From Oscarella lobularis (lineage: Eukaryota > Porifera > Homoscleromorpha > Homosclerophorida > Oscarellidae), in NCBI RefSeq assembly GCF_947507565.1, contig NC_089178.1, positions 1,612,001 through 1,676,000 of the forward strand: a DNA stretch of 64,000 nt, in the 5' to 3' direction. Shown in pieces: positions 36,852 through 47,208 of this stretch. How positions within the stretch are numbered: the stretch's first letter is position 1; each line of letters begins with the position of its first letter. The notes beneath the pieces were generated by a model. It saw only the letters and a list, made by a program, of their open reading frames with translations. It ran no database searches and was not told the DNA's origin. A program made the position numbers and the translations under genes.

Positions 36852-39210
36852 GAACTCCCGGACAACTGTCAGACCGAAGGATCTCGATGGATTTGGGGTT
36901 TTCTCAACAATGCGACCGATGATCCTTTAACGAGTTATTCCACTGATCTTTGGGGTAAGAGAGGGAATGTAGTGGGTCAGTTTCGATAACTTTTTACACA
37001 CTTTTTTAACGTTTTCTGTCGTAGGAGCCACTGGATTTGTTTTGAATGACACCGAAGCTCTTTTTTCCGACATTCCCGACACGTTTTCGTGTCCAGAAGT
37101 ACATAAAATCGTCTTTTGTTTCTCAAACATCCGACCGAATCCAACTTTAGAGCGCAGACGCAATCGATTCGACGCAAAACGACTACATTCTCTCATCTCT
37201 GGAAGAAATAAACGGTTAGCTCGCGTATTCGGCTCCTTCTCGAACGTTCTCTACGATCACGTGATTCGCAGACTCGCAGCGTACGGAAATCCCATGGCTG
37301 CCAAGCTCACCCGAATCTCTCGTACGAAAAACACCCGATTGGTTAATTAATTGATAAATAAAATTAATTTTAGCTTCATTCTGGCGTTTGCTCGCCTCAG
37401 ACGACTGCCCCGCCCACTTCTGCAATTGTCACTCAGCAACCGAAGGAGGAGGAGAAGGTTGTAGTGTTGGAACCGAAAGTGGAAGCCATTCTCTCCAAGG
37501 TGAGACTTATCCGGGCAAATTGTCAGTTTAGTGATTTTTAATTAAAATTTTTTAGAGGAGGTCTATTGCTCGAGCTCCTTTACCGGAGCAGAAGGAGTCG
37601 AAGCCCGAGCCAACGTTGCCGAGCTTGCCTCCAAATCCGTCAGAAGACGACGTGCGTGTCTTTTTCTGTAATGATATGAATTCGAATATTTTTTTTCTAT
37701 AAAGGTAAAGCAGTATAAAAAACGAATGAGGATGATCAAGAATCGCGAGTCGGCGAATTTGTCGCGAAAACGAAAACGAGAGGTGAAGAAGGAGAAGAAC
37801 AAATAAATAATTAATCTGGTAGAAATACGAATGTCTGTGCTGTAGGAACTTGCCGGCTTAGAGACTCAAGTAAAACGATTCTCCGAAGAGCAAGCTCAGC
37901 TGGTGCACGAGAATAGATTACTCAGAGAACGAGTTCAGCAATTAGAGGAGGAAGTGAGCTTGAATGGAACGAGAAGCAGTTACGATAATCTAATTCATTG
38001 CTTCTAAATTTAGAACGCCGTGCTAAGGTCTCAAAGGTCTGGTACGACGTCTCTGTCGACCAATCATCGGCCTGCTTATCTGTTGGCGATTTGCCTTGTG
38101 ACAATGAGTCTTGGTCTTCTCTTGCCTTCTAAGTAAACGATGCGTGCCGTTGCTGAAATCTGAGTATTATTACCTTTTTTATTTTTCAGTTTGTTTTTTT
38201 ATCGGGGGTCCCTTGAGAAAGATGCTAGTGGACTGGCGGCGCATCGAGCAGCGCCTGGAAGAGCTCTACTGGCATACGTACCCGGAAGGGAAGAGAGCCT
38301 GCAGCAAAGAAATGTTGAGTCGGTTTTGAGTGTAATGAAATTGGAAGAGGAGAGAAAGAAGAGCGAGAAGGCGGAGAATTATTATAATGACGAGGATAGC
38401 AGTGGAAGAAACAGCACAGCGTTGATGAGACTTCCTGAGGAGTTGATGCCTGAGACGGACAGGTGAGTATACAGTATGGTCTTGTACTTTATTAATTAAT
38501 TGATTTGGGGGCGTTAGGGTTGCGCAGAAATTGACTGCGTCGTTTGGAAAGGGAAGGTTGCCTAGAAGGACTAAGGTTAGTTTCGCGCGCCTAAGGCTAA
38601 ATGGGTACATATTGATCAATACTGTAATGTTAAATGGAGCCTTTGATCCCATGGAGTTTAGAATAGTTTCTGTGTTTTTTGGGGTATAGAAAAGGAGGGG
38701 AAAGTGTGCCAAGTCAACGGATCTTGTTGCCCTGGATTCAGCTAGACGAATGACGTCAGGACTGTCAATTTTTGGAAATCCTGGCAGGTGTGTGAATCTT
38801 TTTCTTTCTTTTTTTATATTGGTTATAAAGGGGTCTTTGTTAGAATTGACTACGAGGCGTTTGTCAAGGCCATCAACCGTCAGCAAGATACGTTTTACGT
38901 TGTTTCCCTCAAGGTACACGCGCCACGGCTGCAAAAGCCAATATTGCAAGATTTCCTTTCGTAGGATCACATTGTCTTCTCTGGTACGCACAACAACAAG
39001 ACTCAAAGGCCCAAAATGGCTTTTATGATGCCACCACCTTTCCGAAATGGTAAGAAAAAAGAAAAATGTTTAGATTTGAATTTTTCACGTCAGGCTGTTC
39101 TAGATTCTATGAACCTTCCGAAGGACGAAGTAGCACTGCTGCAAATTGATTGCGAAGTTGTGGACACGCGAGTTCTTTCTGTTCCGTCAGCTATACTTCC
39201 TCCTCATTAG
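36852..39210 (+). CDS. ATF6: ATF6-like ER-stress bZIP transcription factor (5' end uncertain)
   Basis: Membrane-tethered bZIP factor released by S1P/S2P in the unfolded protein response. Traced exons: part of the first at up to 36954, then 37025-37098, 37151-37214, 37272-37321, 37374-37499, 37556-37651, 37705-37782, 37846-37953, 38014-38132, 38190-38462, 38518-38575, 38690-38787, 38844-38913, 38965-39210. Acidic N-terminal region, basic region RMIKNRESANLSRKRKRE, leucine zipper ending LEEENAVLRSQR, one membrane helix (PAYLLAICLVTMSLGLLLP), an RALL site matching the S1P consensus just inside the lumen, then the conserved lumenal motif TFYVVSLKDHIVF...HNNKTQRPKM and LLQIDCEVVDTRVL. No ATG fits the first visible exon, so the N-terminus lies upstream or in an exon I could not place. 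Confidence 0.88.
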
Positions 39211-39347
39211 ATACTTACTTACCTGACTGCTAATTAGTTAACGTAGCGTAAAAAATAGTTGAAAAGATCAGACTCCCCAAAGCGCTCTCGTCTTTCATAT
39301 ACGGGTTTTAGTGCACGTGAGCTTGTTGTCGAATTTGCGTTTGAGCA

Positions 39348-39586
39348 ATGCATAGTTTTGTTGCCTTTGCACTTGCTACCGTCGTCGCTCTTTCGTCGTA
39401 CGTCGACTGCAAGCCACCCAATATCGTATTCGTCCTCACCGACGATCAAGATATCAAGTTGGGGGGTTTGACGCCGATGAAAAATGCGCGAAAGCTTATT
39501 CAAGACGAAGGCGCAACGCTGGACAATTTTTTCGTCACGACGCCAGTTTGGTACGAGGGGGCGTGTCAACAGGGTGGATAATATCT

Positions 39587-39642
<56 letters not shown>

Positions 39643-41469
39643 ACTGGCAGCTGCCCGTCGAGAGCGACGATTTTAACTGGCCTCTATCCGCACAACATTC
39701 ATTCGACAGACGGAAGCGGATGCATGCATATGAACGTGACGAATTCCGTCTTCGAAGCGGAAATGCTGGGAAATTGGCTCCAAAAGACTGGCTACGTGAC
39801 TGGACAATACGGAAAACTGCTCAATCCCAATGGTGTAGCACCGTACTGCAAAAAAACCGGCGCCCAAAAGCTTCCGGGTTTCGATGACTATTTGACAATG
39901 TGCAATGTATGACGATGAGATCACCAACAACTCACTGTATATGTAGTAGACTGTGGTTGTCTAATTCTTAGGACGGACGCTACTTCAAAAACGCGTTTTC
40001 CTACAACGGACGATACTTTGAAAGTGGGACTAATCCCAGCGACTATCTGACGTCAATTTTAGGAAACTACACAATCAAATTTATAAACGAAGTCAAAGAA
40101 TCCCATAGAGAGGTGTAGATAGAGCTAACTAATTAGCCTTTTCATGTAGGCTCTTAAAAAAGGCCAGCCCTTCTTTACCTACATAGCGCCACACGCACCT
40201 CACGTTCCGGCGACTCCAGCACCCGTAAAAACCCACGTCATTGATATACGTAAAAATGTATAGCAAATGCTTTAGTGGTATGCTGACGCCTTTAGTAATC
40301 TGACAGCTCCTCGTACACCCAATTATAACTATTCCGCTCTTGATCATCACTGGGTCGTCAGACAGCAACAACCCCTGACGGCTGATAAGGAAGAGGGAGA
40401 AATCGATGAATTGTTTCGTAACAGGTCGAAATAAATTTGTAGTTTTAATTTGCTGTATGTAACATTTTCAGATGGAGGACGCTTCTTTCAGTTGATGATC
40501 TGATTGTTGCTGTTGTCAATCTTCTGAAGTCCAAAGGAGAGTTGGACAATACCTATATTATGTTGACTAGCGATCACGGATACCAATTGGGACAGGTAAA
40601 TCAAATACATCGTTCTCTCCTTATTATATTAATTAATTCCAATCGTAGTTTCGTTTGCCAATGTGTAAACTGCAAGTGTATGAGGTGTCGCAGCCATGCC
40701 GTTCTAACTATTGCGGAATTTTAGATTATTTTTCTAGCATGATATTCGAGTTCCCTTTCTCATCCGCGGACCTGGAATAGAGGCTGGGAGTCATTTTAAA
40801 GGAATATCCGGTAAGCGAACAATAACTCGTAGGGTCGAACTTGAACCGTTCTTCTCTAGGCAATGTAGACATCGCTCCCACAATCATGGAACTAGCTGGA
40901 GCCAAAGTGCCAGAGTTCATGAACGGCAAATCGTTTGTGAAGCAGGTGGTTAAAACGAAGGCTGACTCGGCGCCAGGCAGTTGGCGAGAGATGTACATGA
41001 TTGAGTGAGAGAAAATTTACTCTTCCATATCGCTCCATCAGTAAATCTGTAATAGATACTGGAGCTTAGGAAACGTGACTCGCATGGATCATCTGGTTGA
41101 CGGCACAAACAACACATATTTGGCTGCAAGGCTGATAAATGATACTCACAATTATGTCTACGCGGAATTCTACAACAGTCGCACCGAGGTAAATAATTTC
41201 AGTTACACCAGCATGCGTGTGTTCATTTTTACCGTGCAGTTGTCCTTTGGCACGCCAGTCGAATACGAACTTTTTGACATTGACAAAGATCCGTTTCAAC
41301 TAAAAAATTTGTATGGCACTGCTACTGCTGATCAGAAATTGGTATTGTACTTTTATGATAAACTAATGCTCTAATTAAAAATCTCCCTCTTTTCTGCGTA
41401 TGGCAGGTGGATGAATTCAAATTGTTCATTCATAAGGAATATGGCTGCACCGGTGCACAGTGCTCGTGA
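39348..41469 (+). CDS. N-acetylglucosamine-6-sulfatase-like sulfatase
   Basis: Lysosomal or secreted sulfatase, nearest to GNS (heparan/keratan sulfate degradation). Exons 39348-39550, 39651-39906, 39972-40112, 40150-40224, 40276-40424, 40472-40595, 40649-40684, 40738-40810, 40860-41004, 41056-41188, 41240-41341, 41407-41469; 499 residues. Signal peptide ([17 protein letters not shown]), metal-binding FVLTDDQD, formylglycine motif C-C-P-S-R with its first Cys split by intron 1, [25 protein letters not shown] and [13 protein letters not shown]-like [13 protein letters not shown] aligns at the fifth exon. The C-terminal third is shorter than in human GNS (552 aa). Only 137 bp follow the ATF6-like stop, and the next gene begins 143 bp after its own stop. 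Confidence 0.9.
39590..39637 (+). repeat. (CT)n microsatellite in sulfatase intron 1
   Basis: A ~46-bp CT run directly upstream of the 3' splice site at 39650, where it doubles as the polypyrimidine tract. Confidence 0.9.
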
Positions 41470-41612
41470 GCAGGTCTTTTGGTGCTGCAGCAAACCCACT
41501 TGTTTTCTATGTCTGTCAGATTTGTGCACGTGTTTTTTATATTTTAATTCCCAAACCCGGATGTTTACATCGGTAAAGTGCGCTACGGTAAAGTGCGCTA
41601 CGGTAAGGTGCA

Positions 41613-42774
41613 ATGGCGTTTTGTCGCCGGGTACGAAGACTTCTCTCGTCCCAGGCGTTCACAAACGTTCCTTTGGATCGTCCTCTTCCAAACGCACCTA
41701 TCGGAAATCCTGTGGGAATCGAGAATCTGCCAAAACGCGTAACGCACGTCACACTCCTCGACAGCGGTCTCAAAATTGCCACCGAAGATGCGCTCGGTCA
41801 GCACTGCACAATAGGAGGTAAACCAATCGCAAATCGGCAGCCATTCGCAACGAATTTCAACGCAGCCATGGTCGATTTCGGCCCGAGATACGAAGTCGAT
41901 GTAACACCCGGCGTATCCCACTTTCTTTCCAAGCTCGCTTTCCAAGTAGCAGAGGAGTAATTTCCAAATTTTGCAGAGAAAGAAACTTCTCTCTCAATTA
42001 GCGCTCCAAAACTTGGCCTTCGAGGGATTCAATTCTGGAAGAATTGGACAAGAACGGAGGACTCGCTGACTGTCAGTATCACAGGTGACGACGCATGTTT
42101 TGTGGATACGTTAGGGAAGTAGTCTAGAGGGAAATCGCGGTGTTGAAAAAAGGACACTAACTAGAGAATGATGGCCCGGTGTTCACCGTGTTGCCATCAT
42201 GCAGAGCCTCCCACCGCTTACCGTACGAGAGTGCATACCATAGTGTGACGTCATAATTTTTTATGTTGTCACATATTCACGTGGTCCTTACAGCCGTTAG
42301 CTACTACAGCTCACTCCTACGTACATACTGTAAATACTTGCATGATTGCAATGTTTTCCTAATTAGGCGCTTTTCTGACGTAGTGTATTTGATAATGTGC
42401 TCTGTATTCTGTATTTGAGGGGGACCTATGCATGTGTACGGGTCATATTTCCTGTTACCCGTACACGCGTACATACCCACGCACATACGGCATGAGTGGA
42501 TACTTTTGATTGTGACGTCAGAGCGTGACAATCAAAACTGTCGTTTCGGTTTCTCAGGGCATTTATAACACGGAAAATAGCACAGATCAATTGGAAATAA
42601 GGGTTTCTAAGCATTTTTTCCGTTTATGAAAGAAAAAACGCTTTATTCGCGTCGTAAATCGCCTTTTTTGGGGCACCGTTTTGAGCTCTTTGTCGCGCAT
42701 GCGCTGTACGAAAAAACGGGCTTTTAAGTTACGTCACAATACCGAGCGTGACGAACAGACATACATACATACAT

Positions 42775-42809
<35 letters not shown>

Positions 42810-45800
42810 CTTCAGGTCCTAAGATCATGTTTGAGAGAGCCTCCCTCCTTCGTTATACGGGCTCCACCCGTACAACTGCGGTGGTCGGCTCCATAATAAC
42901 TAGAGAATGATGGCCCGGTGTTCACCGTGTTGCCATCATGCAGAGCCTCCCACCGCTTACCGTACGCGAGTGCATAACATAGTGTGACGTCAAAAAGTAT
43001 TACATCACACTATGTTATGACAACATAAGTTATGTTGTCACATATTCACGTGGTCATTACAGCCGTTTTAGCTACTACAGCTCAGTCCTACCTACATACT
43101 GTAAATACTTGCAAGATTGCAATGTTTTCCTAATTAGGCGCTTTCCTGACGTACTGTATAGGGCTTGTGCACAGTGACGTCAGAGTCAACGTCACAGCTT
43201 TTTGCTTGGGCATGACGCGCGTTAGGCTTTCAGAAAATGTCCTCTATTTGCGCGATACTACCTTTCTACCGCGTAACCACCATAAGATATGTAGAAGCAT
43301 GATTTAGACGTCGTTCGGCGCCTATTCCGTGACATTTCTCGTGATATCGGCGAGTTATATCGATGAATGGGCGGGACTTCCAACGAAATGGGCGTTTTCG
43401 ATGTGCTCTCATTCCTCACCAAAGCATCCGATTGCACCGAGACTTTACCACGTTATAGGCACATCATTGATCTTCACATTCATGGCCAAGACCAGGCAAG
43501 AAGAGGTTTAGTTTCGCACTTTGGGCCCTGTTTGTAGCACCACTTAGCGCACGTGTTTCAACGCTTTTTTTCGCTTTTTTTTCGTTTCAGTGGTTCTAAC
43601 TCCCTGTGCCGTGGATTTCGTATGTCGCGCATGTCGAGAGAAGGCATAACTTTGTATCCCGCCGCGCAATCTCAAATGTTCGCACACAATTTCGCGCCGT
43701 ATCACGCACCACAGCCCAAGGACGCACTGTACATTATGCAGAAAAGAACGCCGTTGGTTAATTATGTGCATGAATTAGCGTGGCTGCATTCTCAGCAGAA
43801 GCGCTGCGTCCTTGAGCTGTGGTGCCTGATTAGGGCGCGAAATAGTGTGTTCACATTCGCGATTTCGTGGCGAGGTACAAACTAATACCTTCTCTCAACA
43901 TTCCATCGACGACACAGGGAGTTAGAACTACAGAAACGAGAAAGAAGGAGTTGAAGCGCGTGCGCTAAGTGGTGTTACAAACAGGACCCAAAGTGCGAAA
44001 CTAAACCTCTTCTTGCCAGATCTTGGCCATGAATGTGAAGATCAATCATGTGCCTATAACGTGGTAAAGTCTCGGTGCAATCGGATGCTTTGGTGAGGAA
44101 TGAGAGCACATCGAAAACGCCCATTTCGTCGGAAGTCCCCGCCCATTCATCGATATAACTCGCCGAAAACACGGAGAAATACCACGGAATAGGCGCCGAA
44201 CGACGCCTATAGCATGCTTCTATATATCTTATGGTGGTTACGCGGAAGAAAGGTAGTATCGCGCAGATAGAGGACAATTTCTGAAACCCTAACGCGCGTC
44301 ATGCCCAAACAAAAGACTGTGACGTCGCCTGTGACGTCACGTGCACAAGCCCTATTTGATAATGTGCTCTGTGTGTATTGAGGAGGACCTATGCATGTGT
44401 ACGGGTCATATTTCCTGTTACCCGTACGTACGTACCCACCCACATACTGTACATGAGTGGATACTTTTGATTGTGACGTCAGAGCGTAACAATCAAAACC
44501 GTCGTTTCGGTTTCTCAGGGCATTTATAACACGGAAAATAGCACAGATCAATTGGAAATAAGGGTTTCTAAGCATTTTTTTCGTTTATGAAAGAAAAAAC
44601 GCTTTATCCGCGCCGTAAATCGCCTTTTTCGGGTCACCGTTTTGGGCCCCATTTCGCGCATGCGCTGTACGAAAAACGGGTTTTTAAGTTACGTCACAAT
44701 ACCGAGCGTGACGAACAGACATACAGACAGACAGACAGACACTTCCGGCCCTAAGATCACGTTTGAGAGAGCCTCCCTCCGCCGTTATACGGGCTCCACC
44801 CGTACAACTCTGGTGGTCGGCTCCATAATTTTATATATCTTTCTTGATAGGGATGCCTTTATGTATGCCTTGACGGGATTCTCGAGTTCGTTTCCGTCTC
44901 TACTGCGCGTATTGTCCGAGTCCCTTTTTCAGCCGATCGTCACAGCGGAGGACGTCGGTTACTCTATTGTCTTGAATGCATAGTAACCAATTCATCTCTT
45001 CAGATCGATAGTCAGCGAGAAGAAGTCCAGTTTCAAATTGAAGAACTCCAGCGACGACTTGATCCTGAGCCACTTCTAACGGAACTAATACACGCAGTAA
45101 GGAAGTTTTTGAAACGGGTTTTTCAGAGCCTTGACGTCTCTTTTTCCCCCAGGCCGCATACAGGAACAATACCCTCGGCTTTTCCAAGTTCTGTCCTAGC
45201 GACAGCGTTGATCTCGTATCGGAGAAGGACGTGCTTAGCGTACTAAAACGATACTTCGTTCCGTCGCGAATAACCGTCTGCGGCGTGGGCGTTCAGCACG
45301 ACTCGTTCGTGGAGACAGTTCACGAGACATTCAGTGGCGTCACACCAGCTTGGGAGGACAGAGTCGTTACACCGACAAGAGTGGACGAATCAGTATCCCA
45401 GTACACAGGGGGTATTGTCACAGTAAGAGGGCAACATTAGTCTAGGTAAAGAGTGTCCGACTCTTCTCGCTAGAATCATAGTGATAGTGAGCCTCAGCGA
45501 CTCGTTTTGAATCCTCTGCCCGAGTTGGCCCACGTGGCCATAGGCTTCGAAGCGGCATCCTTTCATGATCCCGACTTCTTTCCATTTTCTGTTCTGAACG
45601 TTCTCCTCGGCGGCGGGGGCTCCTTTTCGGCGGGCGGTCCCGGCAAGGGAATGTATTCGCGACTCTACACGGACGTTCTTAATCGGTACCATTGGGTGCA
45701 AAACGCGACCGCTTATCATCACTCGTACTCCGATTCTGGACTATTCTGTATCTACGGAAGCGCCTCTCCTAATCAGGTACGCCGACAATGCACTGGGGAG

Positions 45801-46380
45801 TCCGTGCTAGAGATCTTTTCTTTTAAGTTACCTGACTTGGTTCAAGTGTTGATGGACGAGTTTATGAGACTCTCCAAGCCTTATGGAAGTGTATGGGCTT
45901 TTCGTGGTCACTAAAATCATTTGCAGTTTTTGGCGTATATTATAGGAAGAACTGTCTCGAGCCAAGAAGCAGTTACAGTCGATGCTAATGATGAATCTCG
46001 AGTCAAGGACGGTTGTTTTTGAAGACATAGGAAGGTATAGGCGTAGCATGGCGACTTTTCTTCTCTACGCCGATTGTCGTTTGTCTTGTAGGCAAATTTT
46101 GGCTACTGGTAAAAGACGATCTCCTGAAGAGCTGTGCGATAGGATAGGTGAGTTGCTTAGCGGTTTTCCTTTGCACACGCGCAGCCTAATTTTTCTAGAA
46201 AGTGTTACGAGTTCTGATATTCAAATGGCGTGCCAAAAGATGATGACGCAGTCTCCGGCCGTGGCTGCGTTTGGAAATCTGAGCGATATGCCGTCATATG
46301 GCGATATTGATAGTGCTTTTGCAAAAGGGGGGAGACTTCCGGGTCGAAGTAATAACTTTTTTGGTCGTTTCAAGTTTTGA
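41613..46380 (+). CDS. PMPCA: Mitochondrial-processing peptidase alpha subunit
   Basis: Substrate-recognition subunit of the matrix peptidase that removes presequences. Exons 41613-41817, 41866-41945, 42002-42084, 44851-44953, 45004-45096, 45153-45422, 45474-45776, 45828-45890, 45946-46034, 46092-46147, 46199-46380; 508 residues. Mitochondrial presequence ([14 protein letters not shown]), degenerate M16 site HFLSKLAF lacking the catalytic HxxEH as expected for alpha, AQYTGG-like SQYTGGIV, the glycine-rich substrate loop [19 protein letters not shown], and [15 protein letters not shown]. Intron 3 (42085-44850, 2.77 kb) is more than ten times longer than the other introns of this gene and contains the repeats described separately. 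Confidence 0.95.
42158..42897 (+). repeat. 740-bp repeat, intact copy
   Basis: First of two adjacent head-to-tail copies inside PMPCA intron 3. Starts near ACTAGAGAATGATGGCCCGG and ends GGTCGGCTCCATAA. Near its 3' end are a CATA/CAGA microsatellite (~42765-42808) and a TACGGG-loop-CCCGTA hairpin. No ORF or terminal inverted repeats; element class unknown. Confidence 0.75.
42898..44828 (+). repeat. 740-bp repeat, copy split by fold-back element
   Basis: Second copy, 42898-43158 plus 44355-44828, directly abutting the first. The break coincides exactly with the fold-back element; joining the two pieces restores the length and order of the intact copy. Confidence 0.75.
43159..44354. mobile_element. 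1.2-kb fold-back (long inverted-repeat) element
   Basis: Termini TAGGGCTTGTGCAC and GTGCACAAGCCCTA. The left half (to ~43725) is an imperfect reverse complement of the right half (from ~43790), so nearly the whole element is two ~565-bp arms with a short loop. Examples: GGCGCCTATTCCGTG near 43318 against CACGGAATAGGCGCC near 44182. The intact neighbouring repeat shows the empty site, with TA at the junction consistent with TA-targeted insertion. No transposase is encoded, so it would be non-autonomous. Confidence 0.85.
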
Positions 46381-47208
46381 TTGCAGCTGTAGCTAATTAG
46401 CCGATGAATAATAAACGCGCCGGAATGTCTTTCACGTGCGTGGGGCGCCCCACGTGATAGACATTGGGAAACCTGAAGCCGTACGTGTGATTGCCATGTA
46501 TGGTAGTATCACACTGTGATCACGCGCAACTGGCTCTGTGCCATAGAACGGAGCCGTGCCGGCAACAAACGTCCCTGCCCTTCCCTTGAAAAGTCCACGG
46601 CTCCACGACTCCAAAGAAGTGCACGTACTCTACCACGTGACAAAGCAGCGTGGGCTTTTTGAAGAAAAAGCGACGGTTTGTTTTCAGAAATGTCTAAGGC
46701 TCACTACCTTCCCCGCGCCCCGTTTCCTTCCTTTGCATAGCCGCGTGCTTTACTCGACCTTTTCTCGCTGCAAAGCCGCTTCCATCGTTTGGAGCGACGC
46801 AAATCCGCAAATCCATTGTCGTGCACCCGGCGACGTAAAATAAGCGGGCGGCGCACTCTGCCCGTGGGTGGGCGGTGGGACAGGGAGGTCTCAATTTTTT
46901 TCGGGGGGGCAGAGTGCGCATGATGTTTTTTGCAAAAAAAACTTTTTCTTTTCCTCTTCGGGATTTGAACCCGCGTACCCACCTTACATGCGGGACCTTG
47001 GCAGGCTTCATACGAACAAACTTATACCACTCGTCTGTGAAGCCCTCGTTACAAGTAAGGGAATTTCGAAGCTTATTATTCGACTCACGTGTCGCAGCGA
47101 GAGCGTGCTCGGGCTGACACGCCTACGTCAGCACGTGAGCGGCAAGGCGCACGCTAGTACAACGGCAGAAAACCTCGCAGCACCCCGCAGCGTCGTCGAC
47201 GCATCAAA
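46381..47208. other. Intergenic region, PMPCA to VPS13
   Basis: 828 bp with no supportable protein gene. On the minus strand about 46953-47000 contains a tRNA-like B-box (GGTTCAAATCC) downstream of a 5-bp stem with a GTA anticodon-like loop, but no matching acceptor or D arm. The 3' part should hold the VPS13 promoter. Confidence 0.5.

Noticed and set aside
43553-43885. 110-codon ORF inside the fold-back element
   Set aside because: Lies within the inverted arms, starts at a non-ATG codon, and has no transposase motif. It is a by-product of the repeat.
46953-47000. tRNA-Tyr-like sequence on the minus strand (B-box, GTA-containing loop)
   Set aside because: Only the 3' half is convincing: no D arm, no pairing acceptor stem, and an imperfect T stem. 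At most a decayed tRNA-derived fragment.
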